Shown here piece by piece: positions 1 to 7,943 of a DNA stretch of 11,350 nt. Source of the DNA: Bacteroidales bacterium UBA2287 (GTDB taxonomy: Bacteria; Bacteroidota; Bacteroidia; Bacteroidales; Tenuifilaceae); assembly GCA_002345675.1 (NCBI GenBank), contig DDWL01000050.1, positions 1 through 11,350 of the forward strand, given 5' to 3'. How positions within the stretch are numbered: position 1 is the first letter of the stretch; each line of letters begins with the position of its first letter. The notes below the pieces were generated by a model, which saw nothing but the letters and a program-made list of their open reading frames with translations, had not been told where the DNA came from and ran no database searches. The position numbers were made by a program, and so were the translations under genes.

Positions 1-16
1 AAATTTCTTTCGACCA

Positions 17-50
17 CCCCTAATTGCAAATCCGTGCGAGCAACGAGGGG
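17..50. repeat. Imperfect stem-loop at the left edge
   Basis: CCCCTAATTGC (17-27) faces GCAACGAGGGG (40-50). Nine of eleven positions pair, with a symmetric two-base internal mismatch, and the loop is 12 nt. The shape would suit a REP-like intergenic element, but no second copy lies in the window, so this class is a guess. Confidence 0.35.
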
Positions 51-184
51 AAAGCACAAACCAAGGCAACGATGTTCACAATGGGAGTGTGATGAATATT
101 AGGCTGGTTGTGCATAAACTTATTTCTATGTTGCGTTGCTGTTTTCAATGCTATCCTGTTTTGTTCAAATCCTGTTCAACCACT

Positions 185-202
185 GCCTACCGACAGGTAG
201 GC
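185..202. repeat. Perfect inverted repeat GCCTACC-GACA-GGTAGGC
   Basis: Seven perfectly paired bases on each side of a four-base loop. There is no T run after it on either strand, so it is a poor intrinsic terminator. It sits in non-coding DNA beside other small hairpins and is most simply read as a dispersed intergenic element. Confidence 0.5.
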
Positions 203-233
203 TTTCGGGGAACTTTAATTCGCTATTCTAAAA

Positions 234-257
234 TCTGATGTTCTACTGTTCTGATGT
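234..257. repeat. 8-bp tandem repeat, three units (TCTGATGT / TCTACTGT / TCTGATGT)
   Basis: Three consecutive octamers, the first and third identical and the middle one differing at two positions. Read on the minus strand they are ACATCAGA, ACAGTAGA, ACATCAGA, close in sequence and equal in period to the ACAATAGA units at 7861-7914. Confidence 0.55.
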
Positions 258-314
258 TTTATTTCAAATTACTGTTCAACCCCTTCGGGGCTGTGGTTGT
301 TCTTTGTTCGTTTT

Positions 315-355
315 ACCGTGGGTTAGCTTCGACAACTTCAGCTACCGCCCACGGT
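315..355. repeat. Two-part stem-loop ACCGTGGG...CCCACGGT
   Basis: ACCGTGGG (315-322) pairs perfectly with CCCACGGT (348-355). Inside it TAGCT (324-328) pairs with AGCTA (340-344), leaving a 1-by-3 internal bulge and an 11-nt loop. Neither side has a strong T tract directly after the stem, so I class it as an intergenic inverted repeat rather than a terminator. Confidence 0.45.
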
Positions 356-391
356 TATTAAGATTTTTCCCCTTCTTGGAAAGGAAAAGAG

Positions 392-428
392 AAACCCGTC
401 AGACCGGGCCAAACGGTCGGACGGGTTT
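392..428 (-). terminator. Probable terminator of the three-gene operon, built from a repeated hairpin
   Basis: The 15-base arms 392-406 and 414-428 pair with one mismatch around a 7-nt loop. On the minus strand the stem ends in GGGTTT and is followed by CTCTTTTCC, a moderate T-rich tract. It starts 38 nt after the stop codon of the giant-protein gene, a normal distance for an intrinsic terminator. The stem core is shared with the hairpin at 7703-7731, including the mismatch, so it may be a mobile or dispersed element that also serves as a terminator. Confidence 0.55.
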
Positions 429-466
429 GCTCAGGTATATGAAATTACATAGCCTCCATAAATCAA

Positions 467-3400
467 TTAACTATTAAAAACAATCTCTTTTGTTGTTGTT
501 ACAATGTTTTCGCCGGGTAGTACGTACTTAATATATCCATTATACTGCTTTTCTAAAATTATGGGTTGAAAATCTCCATATATTAAGTATAAGTATATAT
601 TTGCATTTGCACCATTGGGAACATACTGCGAGCAAGCTTTACTTTTAAGATCAGCACAGTCCTGATTCATAATAAATACGCAGTAGTTCTTTAACCCGGC
701 ATCGGAAGCAGGGTTGACTTTATATGTGCCAGTTGCCAAATTTGAAATGGATATGGAGTTGGTTAACTGGTAAATACTTCCTGCTTTAGTTGGAGGAACA
801 CCCAAAACTGCTACATCGCGGTAACTAATAGTTAACCCTGGTAGGCGAGGATAGTTGGCATAAACTAAAGGGTTAATATAAGTCTCGAACCAGTAATTAT
901 TAGCAAATTCCAACTCTATTTTAAGCATTGGATTCCCTGCTACACCTTCTATTTCGTAACTATCGAATCCTTCGGGTAGATAGGCAAACAGAATAAGGTT
1001 ATGAACCCCAGTCATAACAATATCGCGAACGGTTGAACCATAATTTGTAGCATCAATTTTTGCTGCAAAAGTGCTGTAGGCGCTGGTTCGAAGATTTAAC
1101 TGATGTAAAATGCGCTCCTGAAACACCATGCGTTCGCCCTCAATTTCCTTCTCGCTCTGCTCCAACTCGGTGGTTGCAACCACCACAACATCTTCTACAT
1201 TACTATCAATTGCTGCTGTTTGCTCAGTCGAAAGTTTCGAAAGACGCATATTGTAAATAATATTGGGATTTAAATTCGAAGGAATTGGGAATGTTATTTT
1301 TCGTTCGGTAGCATTATAGGCATACTGCACTTCAATTGGTGCTCCCGCGCCTTGGAATAGTACAACACCTCGCCAGCCACTTTCTGGATTCAGCAAGTAT
1401 TCGTAGTTGTGGGTTAACTTTATGTAGCCAGTTGGGTGCTCTTGCCAGTGGAAGTTAACCATTTGGGGTACAGGATACGAATACGAGATTGTGTTTGGTA
1501 AAATATTGTTAGGGCGTGCACCTGTTGTAAAAGTTAGGGTTTTCTGTTCGACCTGCGGCTGACCGCTAACAAGGTATGGAACCCATGCGCCATTGACTAA
1601 TTGTTCGAAAATTACCTTTACATCGAGGCTAACGGTTGTATACTCGGGATAAATTTCGGTTGTTTCGAACGATGCAACGTTTTTGTCGGCATTCCAAGTT
1701 AGGTTACCTGGAAATTGTATGCCATTAACCAGCACCTTAAAGTATGAAAGTTTGGCTCGGTAGCTTCGCTGAACATTGTTTAGGTCGAGCAGTTGGAATG
1801 GATAATCGATACTTAGGTTAAAGGCTGCCTGAGGCGTAACGAATACGTTTACATCGGTTGAATTGGCCGAAGGCGAAAGATCGGAAATTACAGTCATGCT
1901 GCCCATGGCATTTACGCCAGCAGGAACGCAGTTGTTACCATAGGAGAATTCGAAATTACAGCTACCCTTTACAAGTCCGTTAAGAATATTATAGTTTCCA
2001 GAAATTTGACCATTTATAAAAACTGGATTTGGCAGCTGCGCCTGTAAAAGCGCAGCGGCAGCAATGTTAAGAATTGGGAAACGTTTGGGGGGTTGACTGA
2101 ACAGAGCCACTTTTATTCCAATATTTCCATTTATAAAAGCGTAAGCTTGCCCCATGGCATACCAACCATTTACTCCAATTGGTGGCTGTGAGCCTTGGCA
2201 GTAAGCTGTTGTACCAAGGTTGCGGAGCATAATATCGAATCCCGCTCCAATAGCAAATTGACCAAAGAAAATTAGAAACTCCTGATCTCCTGTATCCATA
2301 GTAAAGTTACTTCCAAAGCCAAAACCTCCTCCGCTTGCCAAAAGGGCATTGTCGAAGTTTTGAGTACTCGCTTTCAGAATACTTGTTACATTGGCAGGAG
2401 GAGTTGGAAAAGGAGGAATTGTTGTGCCCGCTACCATGTAACTGGTTAAGCTAACTACGTTAAACAATTTTAGCCCAATACGCTGATCGGGAGTACCAAC
2501 ATAAATGTACCACTGCTGTGGGTTAAACAGAAAAACAACCGAACCAGCAAGGTTTTGCGACCCAGTACCTTTAAGCGTATTGGCTACATTAATGTAAATT
2601 GTATTGTTACCGTAAAGTTGCTGATTTGCAAAGTTGTACGATATGTCTAAATTCAATCTAAATGGTGCTGTTGTGGGATTGGTTCCAATGTCGGCAACCA
2701 TAACCGCTTGTCCAAGAAACTGAATGTAGCTAACCCCTCCCCCACTATTGAACTGAATAAGAAACGAAACCATTCCGTTAAAGGCCTTGGGACTTCCCTG
2801 CGAGCCAATAATTACAGTTGCCTTTAAGCCCAAACCGTAGGTTTGATTGGGAACGTAATTGACCCCCGACAATGAAATGCCAGGAACCGCTGTAGTATCG
2901 GTAGCCGAAATATTTACAGTTGGAAAATTTGGATTGTTGGGCTCGACTCGCTGCATACGATACGAAGCACCTCCCCCAAAGCCATAAATGGAAACTCCCG
3001 GAGCAATTGGAATACCGCTCGATGTTGCCACCAAAGCATCGACGTACCAGTACCTGTAACCGTTTACATTTCCAAATTGAGCGGTAGCCGCAACAGCTAT
3101 TCCGGGTTTAAACGAAGCGTTTACCATTCCTTTAAAGCCTTTGCCAAAAACCTGATGATCTTGGTATAAATTCAATGTACCGTGGAATGCAAAGGCACCC
3201 TGGTCGACATCGATTGTAATGGAATTTACCTGTGTTCGTTTATACTCATACTTTGTTTTGCCGTTAACCTCCTTTTGCTCGGCCCAAATGGTTAAACCAC
3301 AGCCACCGCCAAAACCTCCATTGCTCGATTCCATAAGGTTTATATAGGCTGTAAGGCTTAACCCTACGTTATCTCCTTGAGTTGTTAAACCAATATTCGA

Positions 3401-4807
3401 AATTTGAATAGGAAAGTTGGACAGAATACCGTTTGTCATTTCAAAGTGACCAACCGAAAGGCGTGTGCCGAAAGTTTGAACTGTTAGCGACTCAAAATTA
3501 CAGTCGACCAAATTCACCTTACTCGAAATATCAATCTTCATTGTGCCATGTAGCACTGCCTTAGCATTATATCTATTTCCAACCTTCATTAACTCAATGG
3601 TCGAATTTTGGAAAAGTTTAAGTTCGGCACCCCACATTGAAGCGCTAATAGTGCTATCGGGCGAAACAGTTAAAAACAAGTTTTTATTGGCATCGAAAAT
3701 TGTTGAGTAAGCAAAACCTTTATTTCCACTCGAAATTGGCACCTTAATTTGCCCAATTAACTGAAAGTTCGAAAATGAATTTTTTAGGAGGGTAAATCCG
3801 AACTTCTCAATGGAGAACTGCCAACCCCCAATATTTCCTTGCTCGAGAGGAAGAATATTATTCGCGAAAATTCCGCCTGTAATGCCTTCGCTGTCGATTA
3901 TTAACTTTTCTCCAGAAATTGCTATGGGATTATTCTCGTCGGGACTTATGCCTGGAGGCAACTTCATGGTGAAATTTGGAATATAAACCCCGCGCCATAA
4001 AACCTTTAGGTTTTCGGGTGTTCCCTGTGGAAAGTAGTTAACGGGGAATGCCATTGCTTGTGGATTGCGTAGGTCGCTAAAATCGAGGAATACGCTACCG
4101 GGATGAAACTGAAAATCGGGTAACCCATTAATTTCGAAAGGCTGTATGGCAATTCCAAAAAGCACATCGCTAAAGTCGGTAAAGCTTATCAAAAATGGGC
4201 TAACCATTGTTTGGCTACCATCGATGGGTTTAATAATTGACGAGTTGAATACAATATCGCCGCCAATAGTAGTTCCGCTGTAGCCGTTACAGTCCATTTG
4301 AACCTTCGTTAATCCTGGTTTCAAAACCATTTCGAAAGCACCAAAATCGATTAATTGTTCCCTAATTAAAGTTAGCTGCGCAGCCACAATGTTTAATGGC
4401 GCTGCCCTAATACTATCGGCATAAAAACCTATTTTTCTGTCGGTTCCCGGAAATTGAATGGTCATGTATGCCTTAAGCCATCCCCCACCTGGGTCGATTA
4501 CCATATCGTCGAGAACTATGATATATTCAATTCCACCTATACTTTTCTGAATTCCAATGGGTAACGGGTAACTCTGGTTGGGAATTAAAGCACCAACAAG
4601 TCGGTTGTTCGCTTTAACAAAAGCGAGCAACCCTTCGGCTTTCTCTTCGAGCGATTGGGGAGTATTCGTTGTATCCGCTGGGTCGCCTTCAAATTCATTA
4701 TAAAAATAAATGTTCTCAACAGCAGGAATGGCTACACCATCTCCAACGGAGTATACTTTTACACAGAAAAGTAACGACAGGGCTAAAAGAACTATACCCC
4801 TATTCAT
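467..4807 (-). CDS. Giant secreted beta-rich protein with a C-terminal Ig-like region, function unknown
   Basis: About 1446 aa. I start it at the ATG at 4807, which gives a compact signal peptide (MNRGIVLLALSLLFCVKVYS, cleavage near residue 20) and an 8-nt overlap with the barrel gene upstream; an ATG at 4828 would add seven residues (MRSSLKK) and is possible. After the signal the protein is Gly/Asn/Ser-rich and looks like continuous beta strands to about residue 950. Glycine-rich turns recur (FGGGCGL near 500, YGFGGGASY near 612, GGGFGFG near 827). Residues about 970-1095 resemble a bacterial Ig-like (SbsA/Big_5-type) domain, with a 'DLSPSANSTDV' opening and a 'LTFTTG' close. The last 350 residues include a short charged helical stretch near 1220 and three or four cysteines near 1380. 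I see no transmembrane segment, no lipobox and no recognisable type IX C-terminal sorting domain. Its partners suggest an envelope or surface location; the function is unknown to me. Confidence 0.85.
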   Translation of the reverse strand: MNRGIVLLALSLLFCVKVYSVGDGVAIPAVENIYFYNEFEGDPADTTNTPQSLEEKAEGLLAFVKANNRLVGALIPNQSYPLPIGIQKSIGGIEYIIVLDDMVIDPGGGWLKAYMTIQFPGTDRKIGFYADSIRAAPLNIVAAQLTLIREQLIDFGAFEMVLKPGLTKVQMDCNGYSGTTIGGDIVFNSSIIKPIDGSQTMVSPFLISFTDFSDVLFGIAIQPFEINGLPDFQFHPGSVFLDFSDLRNPQAMAFPVNYFPQGTPENLKVLWRGVYIPNFTMKLPPGISPDENNPIAISGEKLIIDSEGITGGIFANNILPLEQGNIGGWQFSIEKFGFTLLKNSFSNFQLIGQIKVPISSGNKGFAYSTIFDANKNLFLTVSPDSTISASMWGAELKLFQNSTIELMKVGNRYNAKAVLHGTMKIDISSKVNLVDCNFESLTVQTFGTRLSVGHFEMTNGILSNFPIQISNIGLTTQGDNVGLSLTAYINLMESSNGGFGGGCGLTIWAEQKEVNGKTKYEYKRTQVNSITIDVDQGAFAFHGTLNLYQDHQVFGKGFKGMVNASFKPGIAVAATAQFGNVNGYRYWYVDALVATSSGIPIAPGVSIYGFGGGASYRMQRVEPNNPNFPTVNISATDTTAVPGISLSGVNYVPNQTYGLGLKATVIIGSQGSPKAFNGMVSFLIQFNSGGGVSYIQFLGQAVMVADIGTNPTTAPFRLNLDISYNFANQQLYGNNTIYINVANTLKGTGSQNLAGSVVFLFNPQQWYIYVGTPDQRIGLKLFNVVSLTSYMVAGTTIPPFPTPPANVTSILKASTQNFDNALLASGGGFGFGSNFTMDTGDQEFLIFFGQFAIGAGFDIMLRNLGTTAYCQGSQPPIGVNGWYAMGQAYAFINGNIGIKVALFSQPPKRFPILNIAAAALLQAQLPNPVFINGQISGNYNILNGLVKGSCNFEFSYGNNCVPAGVNAMGSMTVISDLSPSANSTDVNVFVTPQAAFNLSIDYPFQLLDLNNVQRSYRAKLSYFKVLVNGIQFPGNLTWNADKNVASFETTEIYPEYTTVSLDVKVIFEQLVNGAWVPYLVSGQPQVEQKTLTFTTGARPNNILPNTISYSYPVPQMVNFHWQEHPTGYIKLTHNYEYLLNPESGWRGVVLFQGAGAPIEVQYAYNATERKITFPIPSNLNPNIIYNMRLSKLSTEQTAAIDSNVEDVVVVATTELEQSEKEIEGERMVFQERILHQLNLRTSAYSTFAAKIDATNYGSTVRDIVMTGVHNLILFAYLPEGFDSYEIEGVAGNPMLKIELEFANNYWFETYINPLVYANYPRLPGLTISYRDVAVLGVPPTKAGSIYQLTNSISISNLATGTYKVNPASDAGLKNYCVFIMNQDCADLKSKACSQYVPNGANANIYLYLIYGDFQPIILEKQYNGYIKYVLPGENIVTTTKEIVFNS

Positions 4808-6557
4808 CTTTTTTAGGCTGCTTCTCATTTTGCTTGAATATATTTTTTTTAGAAAAACTATACGAATACTGTAAACTGAATATTAGCTCTTTACGGGGAG
4901 GCATTGCTCCAGAAAACGAACGGTTCATCGAAAACCCACCCGTTAGGCTAACCCTGTGGCCTTCAATGGGAGTCCATGCTCCCGAAAAGCGTGTGTTGCC
5001 GTTAAAACTTTGCTGTTTGCCATCGAGCCACGATTTATTAATTGCTCCAGTGATGGTTAACCGAATCTTGTCTTCCAAAAAGGGTTTCGAAACGCTTAGC
5101 ATTGGGCCAAAAGTTTCGGACTTCCCCATTGGGCTTGTATTTCCCGAGTAAAACATTGAACTGTTAATGGCAAGTTTTGTTGAAGTTACCGAGTACGAAT
5201 GCCCAATGCCGCTGTTAATAAAAAGCATGGGTTTATCCATTGTTACCCCTTGCTTTGTTTCCGAGGTATTTCCCGAAACGTTAAGTGTAAACGAGTTCTT
5301 GGCACTTTCGCCGCCTGTGGTGTAAACCAACGACATGCTTCCCGTTTGGTTAACCTGAGTAAAGTTTAACGTATCGAGGTTTTGGTATGGTGAAGTGGCA
5401 TTAATTACGTCGAAAACCGAACGTACGTTGGTGTACGAGTTAAATGTTGAAAATGAAAGGTTTGCATTTAACTTTTCGCGAATTGTTGCCGAAATATTTA
5501 GCGCACCCACTCCACGTTGACTTGTAAATAGTTTCTCGTTATTTAGGTTATCGCGTTGAACCCCAAAATTTCCACTTACGTTTACTTTTCCACCCATAAA
5601 GCTGTTTGTGGCATTTAGGGTTAAATTTTCGAAATCGTTGGTCGAGTAGTATGCCCCAAGTGTTTGAAAGTTAGGCTGAATACGTTCAACAGCAACTCCA
5701 ACGGAACCATTATTTATGGCATAGTTTAAGCCCGACTTGTAGGCATAAAATGCCTGCGAACTTTCCCTCCCGCTGTAGGCTCCCAGCAAAAACTTGCGCG
5801 ATTGCGCAAAAGGCGAACGAATATCGTCGGTTACAATGCTGTTGCCAAAGGAAATATCCCAATCGACACCTTTTATCACCTTTAAATTAGCCTGAAGTCC
5901 TAACGAGAGGTTGTCCTTGGGACTTATTTCGAGCGAATCGGGAATAGTTAAGTTCGAATTGGCTTCGTCCCATGCGTAAAAAACCGATGTTGAAACATTC
6001 ACCTTTTTCGATGTAAATCCAATTTTTCCACCTGCACCCAAACGCCTATAGGCAGGAATGGTATTAACAGTGTCGCTAAACTCAACGGCTTTTAAAAGGC
6101 GACCATAAATTACCGAGAACGATAAGGGAAAATCCTTTGGAGAAACCTCAACACCACCGCCACAGAACTGATGGCCATTCATGGTGTAGGGCGAAAACGA
6201 AAACGAATTGTAGCCAACGAAAACCTTAAGCCATTTATACGAAGGTTGAATTCCAAACTGGTTAAAGGTAAAGGGATGCGTGTAGCCCAACTTTTGGTTG
6301 CTATACGAAAAGTTGAATGGCATTGAAATGCCATAAAACGAAGCGTTTAAACCTCCGGTTAAAAAGTATGCGTAGGGTTTGCGACCATAGTTTTCGGCAG
6401 TGCCAAGGGTCGACGTAAACATTTGGTCAATATTAATATTTCCGCTTAAAGCAAAAGGCTCATTTTCGCCTATGGTCGAAATTTCCTGACTATAAGCGTT
6501 AAACTGTATTACAAAAGGGAATACTAATATGTAAATTTTTAAAAGGCGAAGTATCAC
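4800..6557 (-). CDS. Predicted outer-membrane beta-barrel protein, function unknown
   Basis: 585 aa. A signal peptide is clear (hydrophobic residues 5-20, probable cleavage after AYS at 23). The rest is alternating polar/hydrophobic short strands rich in Tyr, Phe, Ser, Asn and Gly (for example VFVGYNSFSFSPY near 112-124, YRRLGAGGKIGF near 170-181), the usual look of a Bacteroidota outer-membrane barrel. The last clear strand, ELIFSLQYSYSF, is followed by a charged tail ending in QPKKDE, whose codons overlap the start of the giant-protein gene. The stop of the preceding HEAT-like gene lies 5 nt upstream, so translation is probably coupled across all three genes. From memory, similar barrels sit beside very large Ig-like or Fn3-like proteins in other Bacteroidota; I could not check this. 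A role as exporter, anchor or receptor for the giant protein is inference only. Confidence 0.85.
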   Translation of the reverse strand: MILRLLKIYILVFPFVIQFNAYSQEISTIGENEPFALSGNINIDQMFTSTLGTAENYGRKPYAYFLTGGLNASFYGISMPFNFSYSNQKLGYTHPFTFNQFGIQPSYKWLKVFVGYNSFSFSPYTMNGHQFCGGGVEVSPKDFPLSFSVIYGRLLKAVEFSDTVNTIPAYRRLGAGGKIGFTSKKVNVSTSVFYAWDEANSNLTIPDSLEISPKDNLSLGLQANLKVIKGVDWDISFGNSIVTDDIRSPFAQSRKFLLGAYSGRESSQAFYAYKSGLNYAINNGSVGVAVERIQPNFQTLGAYYSTNDFENLTLNATNSFMGGKVNVSGNFGVQRDNLNNEKLFTSQRGVGALNISATIREKLNANLSFSTFNSYTNVRSVFDVINATSPYQNLDTLNFTQVNQTGSMSLVYTTGGESAKNSFTLNVSGNTSETKQGVTMDKPMLFINSGIGHSYSVTSTKLAINSSMFYSGNTSPMGKSETFGPMLSVSKPFLEDKIRLTITGAINKSWLDGKQQSFNGNTRFSGAWTPIEGHRVSLTGGFSMNRSFSGAMPPRKELIFSLQYSYSFSKKNIFKQNEKQPKKDE

Positions 6558-6562
6558 AAATT

Positions 6563-7498
6563 CTAGTTGTTAATAAAACTCCAGTTCCCTTCTACTTTTT
6601 TAAAGAACTCTTTTGCTTTTATTGTGGCATCGTTCGACGAGAGCATTTCGAGCCCGTTTTTACCCTTCCAGTTTAAATTGGCAATGTGTGGACCAACAAC
6701 AAGTAAAATCATATACGAACATGGAACTTTTGCTGAATAATCGGGGTTCGACGATTCGCACTCGAACTCATCGTTTTCAATTAGCGAAATTAGGTAACCT
6801 ACATTAGTTCTGCTCTGCGAGAAAAGCACGTAAGGGTAAAGGGTATTTATTGCGTCGAGCGACACTTTTGTTTTTTTAATAAAATCGAACATTTTTTGCT
6901 CCGCAACATCGTTACCCATTCGGGTTAACGAGGCCAACGCTGCCCAGCGTTGAATAAAAGAGTAGTTTCTATTGGTCGATGCAGCCTCGAGCGTGGCAAT
7001 ACTTTTTTCTAAACTTAAGTACCCACAAAGTTTATAAATATTTACGGCAACATTTGGATTTCCAACCGTGGTAACAATTGCTGCTACGGTATCCTTTTGA
7101 CTTGCAGTAAAATTTGCACCCTTTGAAGTGAGTAAAACATTGGAAGCAAAGTTTACAATTCGGTTGTCGGGGTCGTACATAAAACCAAGCAGTAGCGATG
7201 CCGATGCTTGCTTTAAAAACTTGTCGTTTTGCGCAGCCCCAAGTTGGTACGATACATTTGCGGCTTGCCAGCGAACTTCGAATACCGAGTCCTTTTGGTA
7301 ACCCTTAGCAACAGCGGCAAGTTCTTTTAAGCTTTGCTTCGAGTATTTTTTAAATGGGAGTTCGGTTAGTTGATCCTTTCGAACCGATTCGAACCATGCC
7401 GTAAAATCTGCCTTTGTAGCGCTAACTTCGTTTTGGGCGAACAGCGATGTTGAAAAAACAACAAAAAGGAGAAGAGCAGAAAAGAGTTTTATAGTCAT
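6563..7498 (-). CDS. Secreted HEAT-like helical-repeat protein
   Basis: 311 aa, first gene of the operon. Residues 1-22 form a signal peptide (MTIKLFSALLLFVVFSTSLFAQ, cleavage near FA|Q). The mature part is almost wholly alpha-helical, with paired amphipathic helices about 35-40 residues apart (for example VFEVRWQAANVSYQLG, RIVNFASNVLLTS, FIQRWAALASLTRMG), the pattern of HEAT/armadillo-type repeats. I see no catalytic motif. Such solenoids usually bind other proteins, so a periplasmic adaptor for the barrel or the giant protein is a reasonable but unproven idea. The ATG at 7498 lies about 28 nt after the predicted transcription start, which supports this start. Confidence 0.85.
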   Translation of the reverse strand: MTIKLFSALLLFVVFSTSLFAQNEVSATKADFTAWFESVRKDQLTELPFKKYSKQSLKELAAVAKGYQKDSVFEVRWQAANVSYQLGAAQNDKFLKQASASLLLGFMYDPDNRIVNFASNVLLTSKGANFTASQKDTVAAIVTTVGNPNVAVNIYKLCGYLSLEKSIATLEAASTNRNYSFIQRWAALASLTRMGNDVAEQKMFDFIKKTKVSLDAINTLYPYVLFSQSRTNVGYLISLIENDEFECESSNPDYSAKVPCSYMILLVVGPHIANLNWKGKNGLEMLSSNDATIKAKEFFKKVEGNWSFINN

Positions 7499-7532
7499 AA
7501 AAACAATTTTAAATTGGCTTTTTTAAGGAGAG

Positions 7533-7564
7533 CAAAAGTATGTTTTTTAACTTATTTTAACAAA
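7533..7564 (-). promoter_or_regulatory. Bacteroidota-type promoter of the envelope operon
   Basis: On the minus strand TTTG (7564-7561) and TACTTTTG (7540-7533) are separated by exactly 20 nt. They match the -33 (TTTG) and -7 (TAnnTTTG) elements known for Bacteroidota housekeeping promoters. Transcription would start near 7526 and the ATG of the HEAT-like gene follows at 7498. Confidence 0.8.
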
Positions 7565-7702
7565 CACAATTGCATAATTTACATGCTATTATGTCATTTA
7601 TTTCTGTATCCCTTACTGGTATTTATTTGTAGGTTAACTTATATAGTCGGGGCGCGACATTAAGTTATGTTACAACTTACTTAGCACACAAACTTTTACA
7701 AC

Positions 7703-7731
7703 CCGTCAGACCGCTTGGAGCGGTCGGACGG
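7703..7731. repeat. Second copy of the CCGTCAGACCG / CGGTCGGACGG hairpin
   Basis: Arms 7703-7715 and 7719-7731 pair over 13 bases with one mismatch and a 3-nt loop. The core CCGTCAGACCG and CGGTCGGACGG is identical to that at 396-406 and 414-424, with the mismatch (A opposite G) at the same place. Neither flank has a strong T tract and no gene ends nearby, so here it is not an obvious terminator. This supports reading it as a dispersed element. Confidence 0.65.
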
Positions 7732-7832
7732 AGGTGCAGGGATTTAAATCTACATTTTTCATTTTGCGGTTTTTTTAAGGTAAAATAATAAAGTATAATA
7801 CGGAACATGGTCAGAGGCCAAAGAAAAAACGA

Positions 7833-7849
7833 CATAGCCAGAGGCTATG
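7833..7849. repeat. Small hairpin CATAGCC-AGA-GGCTATG
   Basis: Seven perfect base pairs around a three-base loop. A related but weaker fold, TGGTCAGAGGCCA, lies just upstream at 7808-7820 and shares the word CAGAGGC. Confidence 0.45.
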
Positions 7850-7860
7850 CCGAACGCGTA

Positions 7861-7914
7861 ACAATAGAACAATAGAACAATAGAACAACTGAACAAGGGA
7901 ACAACTGAACTGAG
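7861..7914. repeat. 8-bp phased repeat, about seven units (GAACAATA family)
   Basis: After a partial unit ACAATA, octamers follow without gaps from 7867: GAACAATA, GAACAATA, GAACAACT, GAACAAGG, GAACAACT, GAACTGAG. The first units are identical and later ones drift, but the 8-bp spacing is kept. It lies about 30 bp from the transposase remnant. Confidence 0.75.
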
Positions 7915-7943
7915 CTGTTGAATTGCGAATAGGTGGAGAAACT

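Larger units (their letters stand above)
1..466. other. Non-coding repeat-rich island downstream of the giant-protein gene
   Basis: I see no convincing gene here. An open frame at 238-477 runs through hairpins and tandem repeats and has no protein-like composition, so I do not call it. The stretch holds, in order, an imperfect stem-loop (17-50), a perfect 7-bp inverted repeat (185-202), an 8-bp tandem repeat (234-257), a CCCC-TTC-GGGG mini hairpin (280-290), a larger hairpin (315-355) and a terminator-like hairpin (392-428). The word CTGTTCAACC occurs at 172-181 and again at 272-281. Its relation to whatever lies left of the window is unknown. Confidence 0.6.
7565..7943. other. Non-coding region with hairpins and tandem repeats
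   Basis: I find no gene. The part to about 7700 is plain A+T-rich DNA. After it come a hairpin shared with 392-428 (7703-7731), a small hairpin (7833-7849) and an octamer array (7861-7914), then about 30 bp leading into the transposase remnant. Confidence 0.6.

Noticed and set aside
238..477. A 79-codon plus-strand open frame
   Set aside because: It spans tandem repeats and three hairpins, starts inside the 8-bp array and has no protein-like features; it also runs into the 3' end of the giant gene on the other strand.
4669..5151. A 160-codon plus-strand open frame
   Set aside because: It is antisense to the 3' end of the barrel gene and the 5' end of the giant gene, both of which have clear signal peptides and consistent protein character.
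7661..7679. Inverted repeat TAAGTT...AACTTA
   Set aside because: Only six A+T-rich pairs, expected by chance in DNA of this composition.
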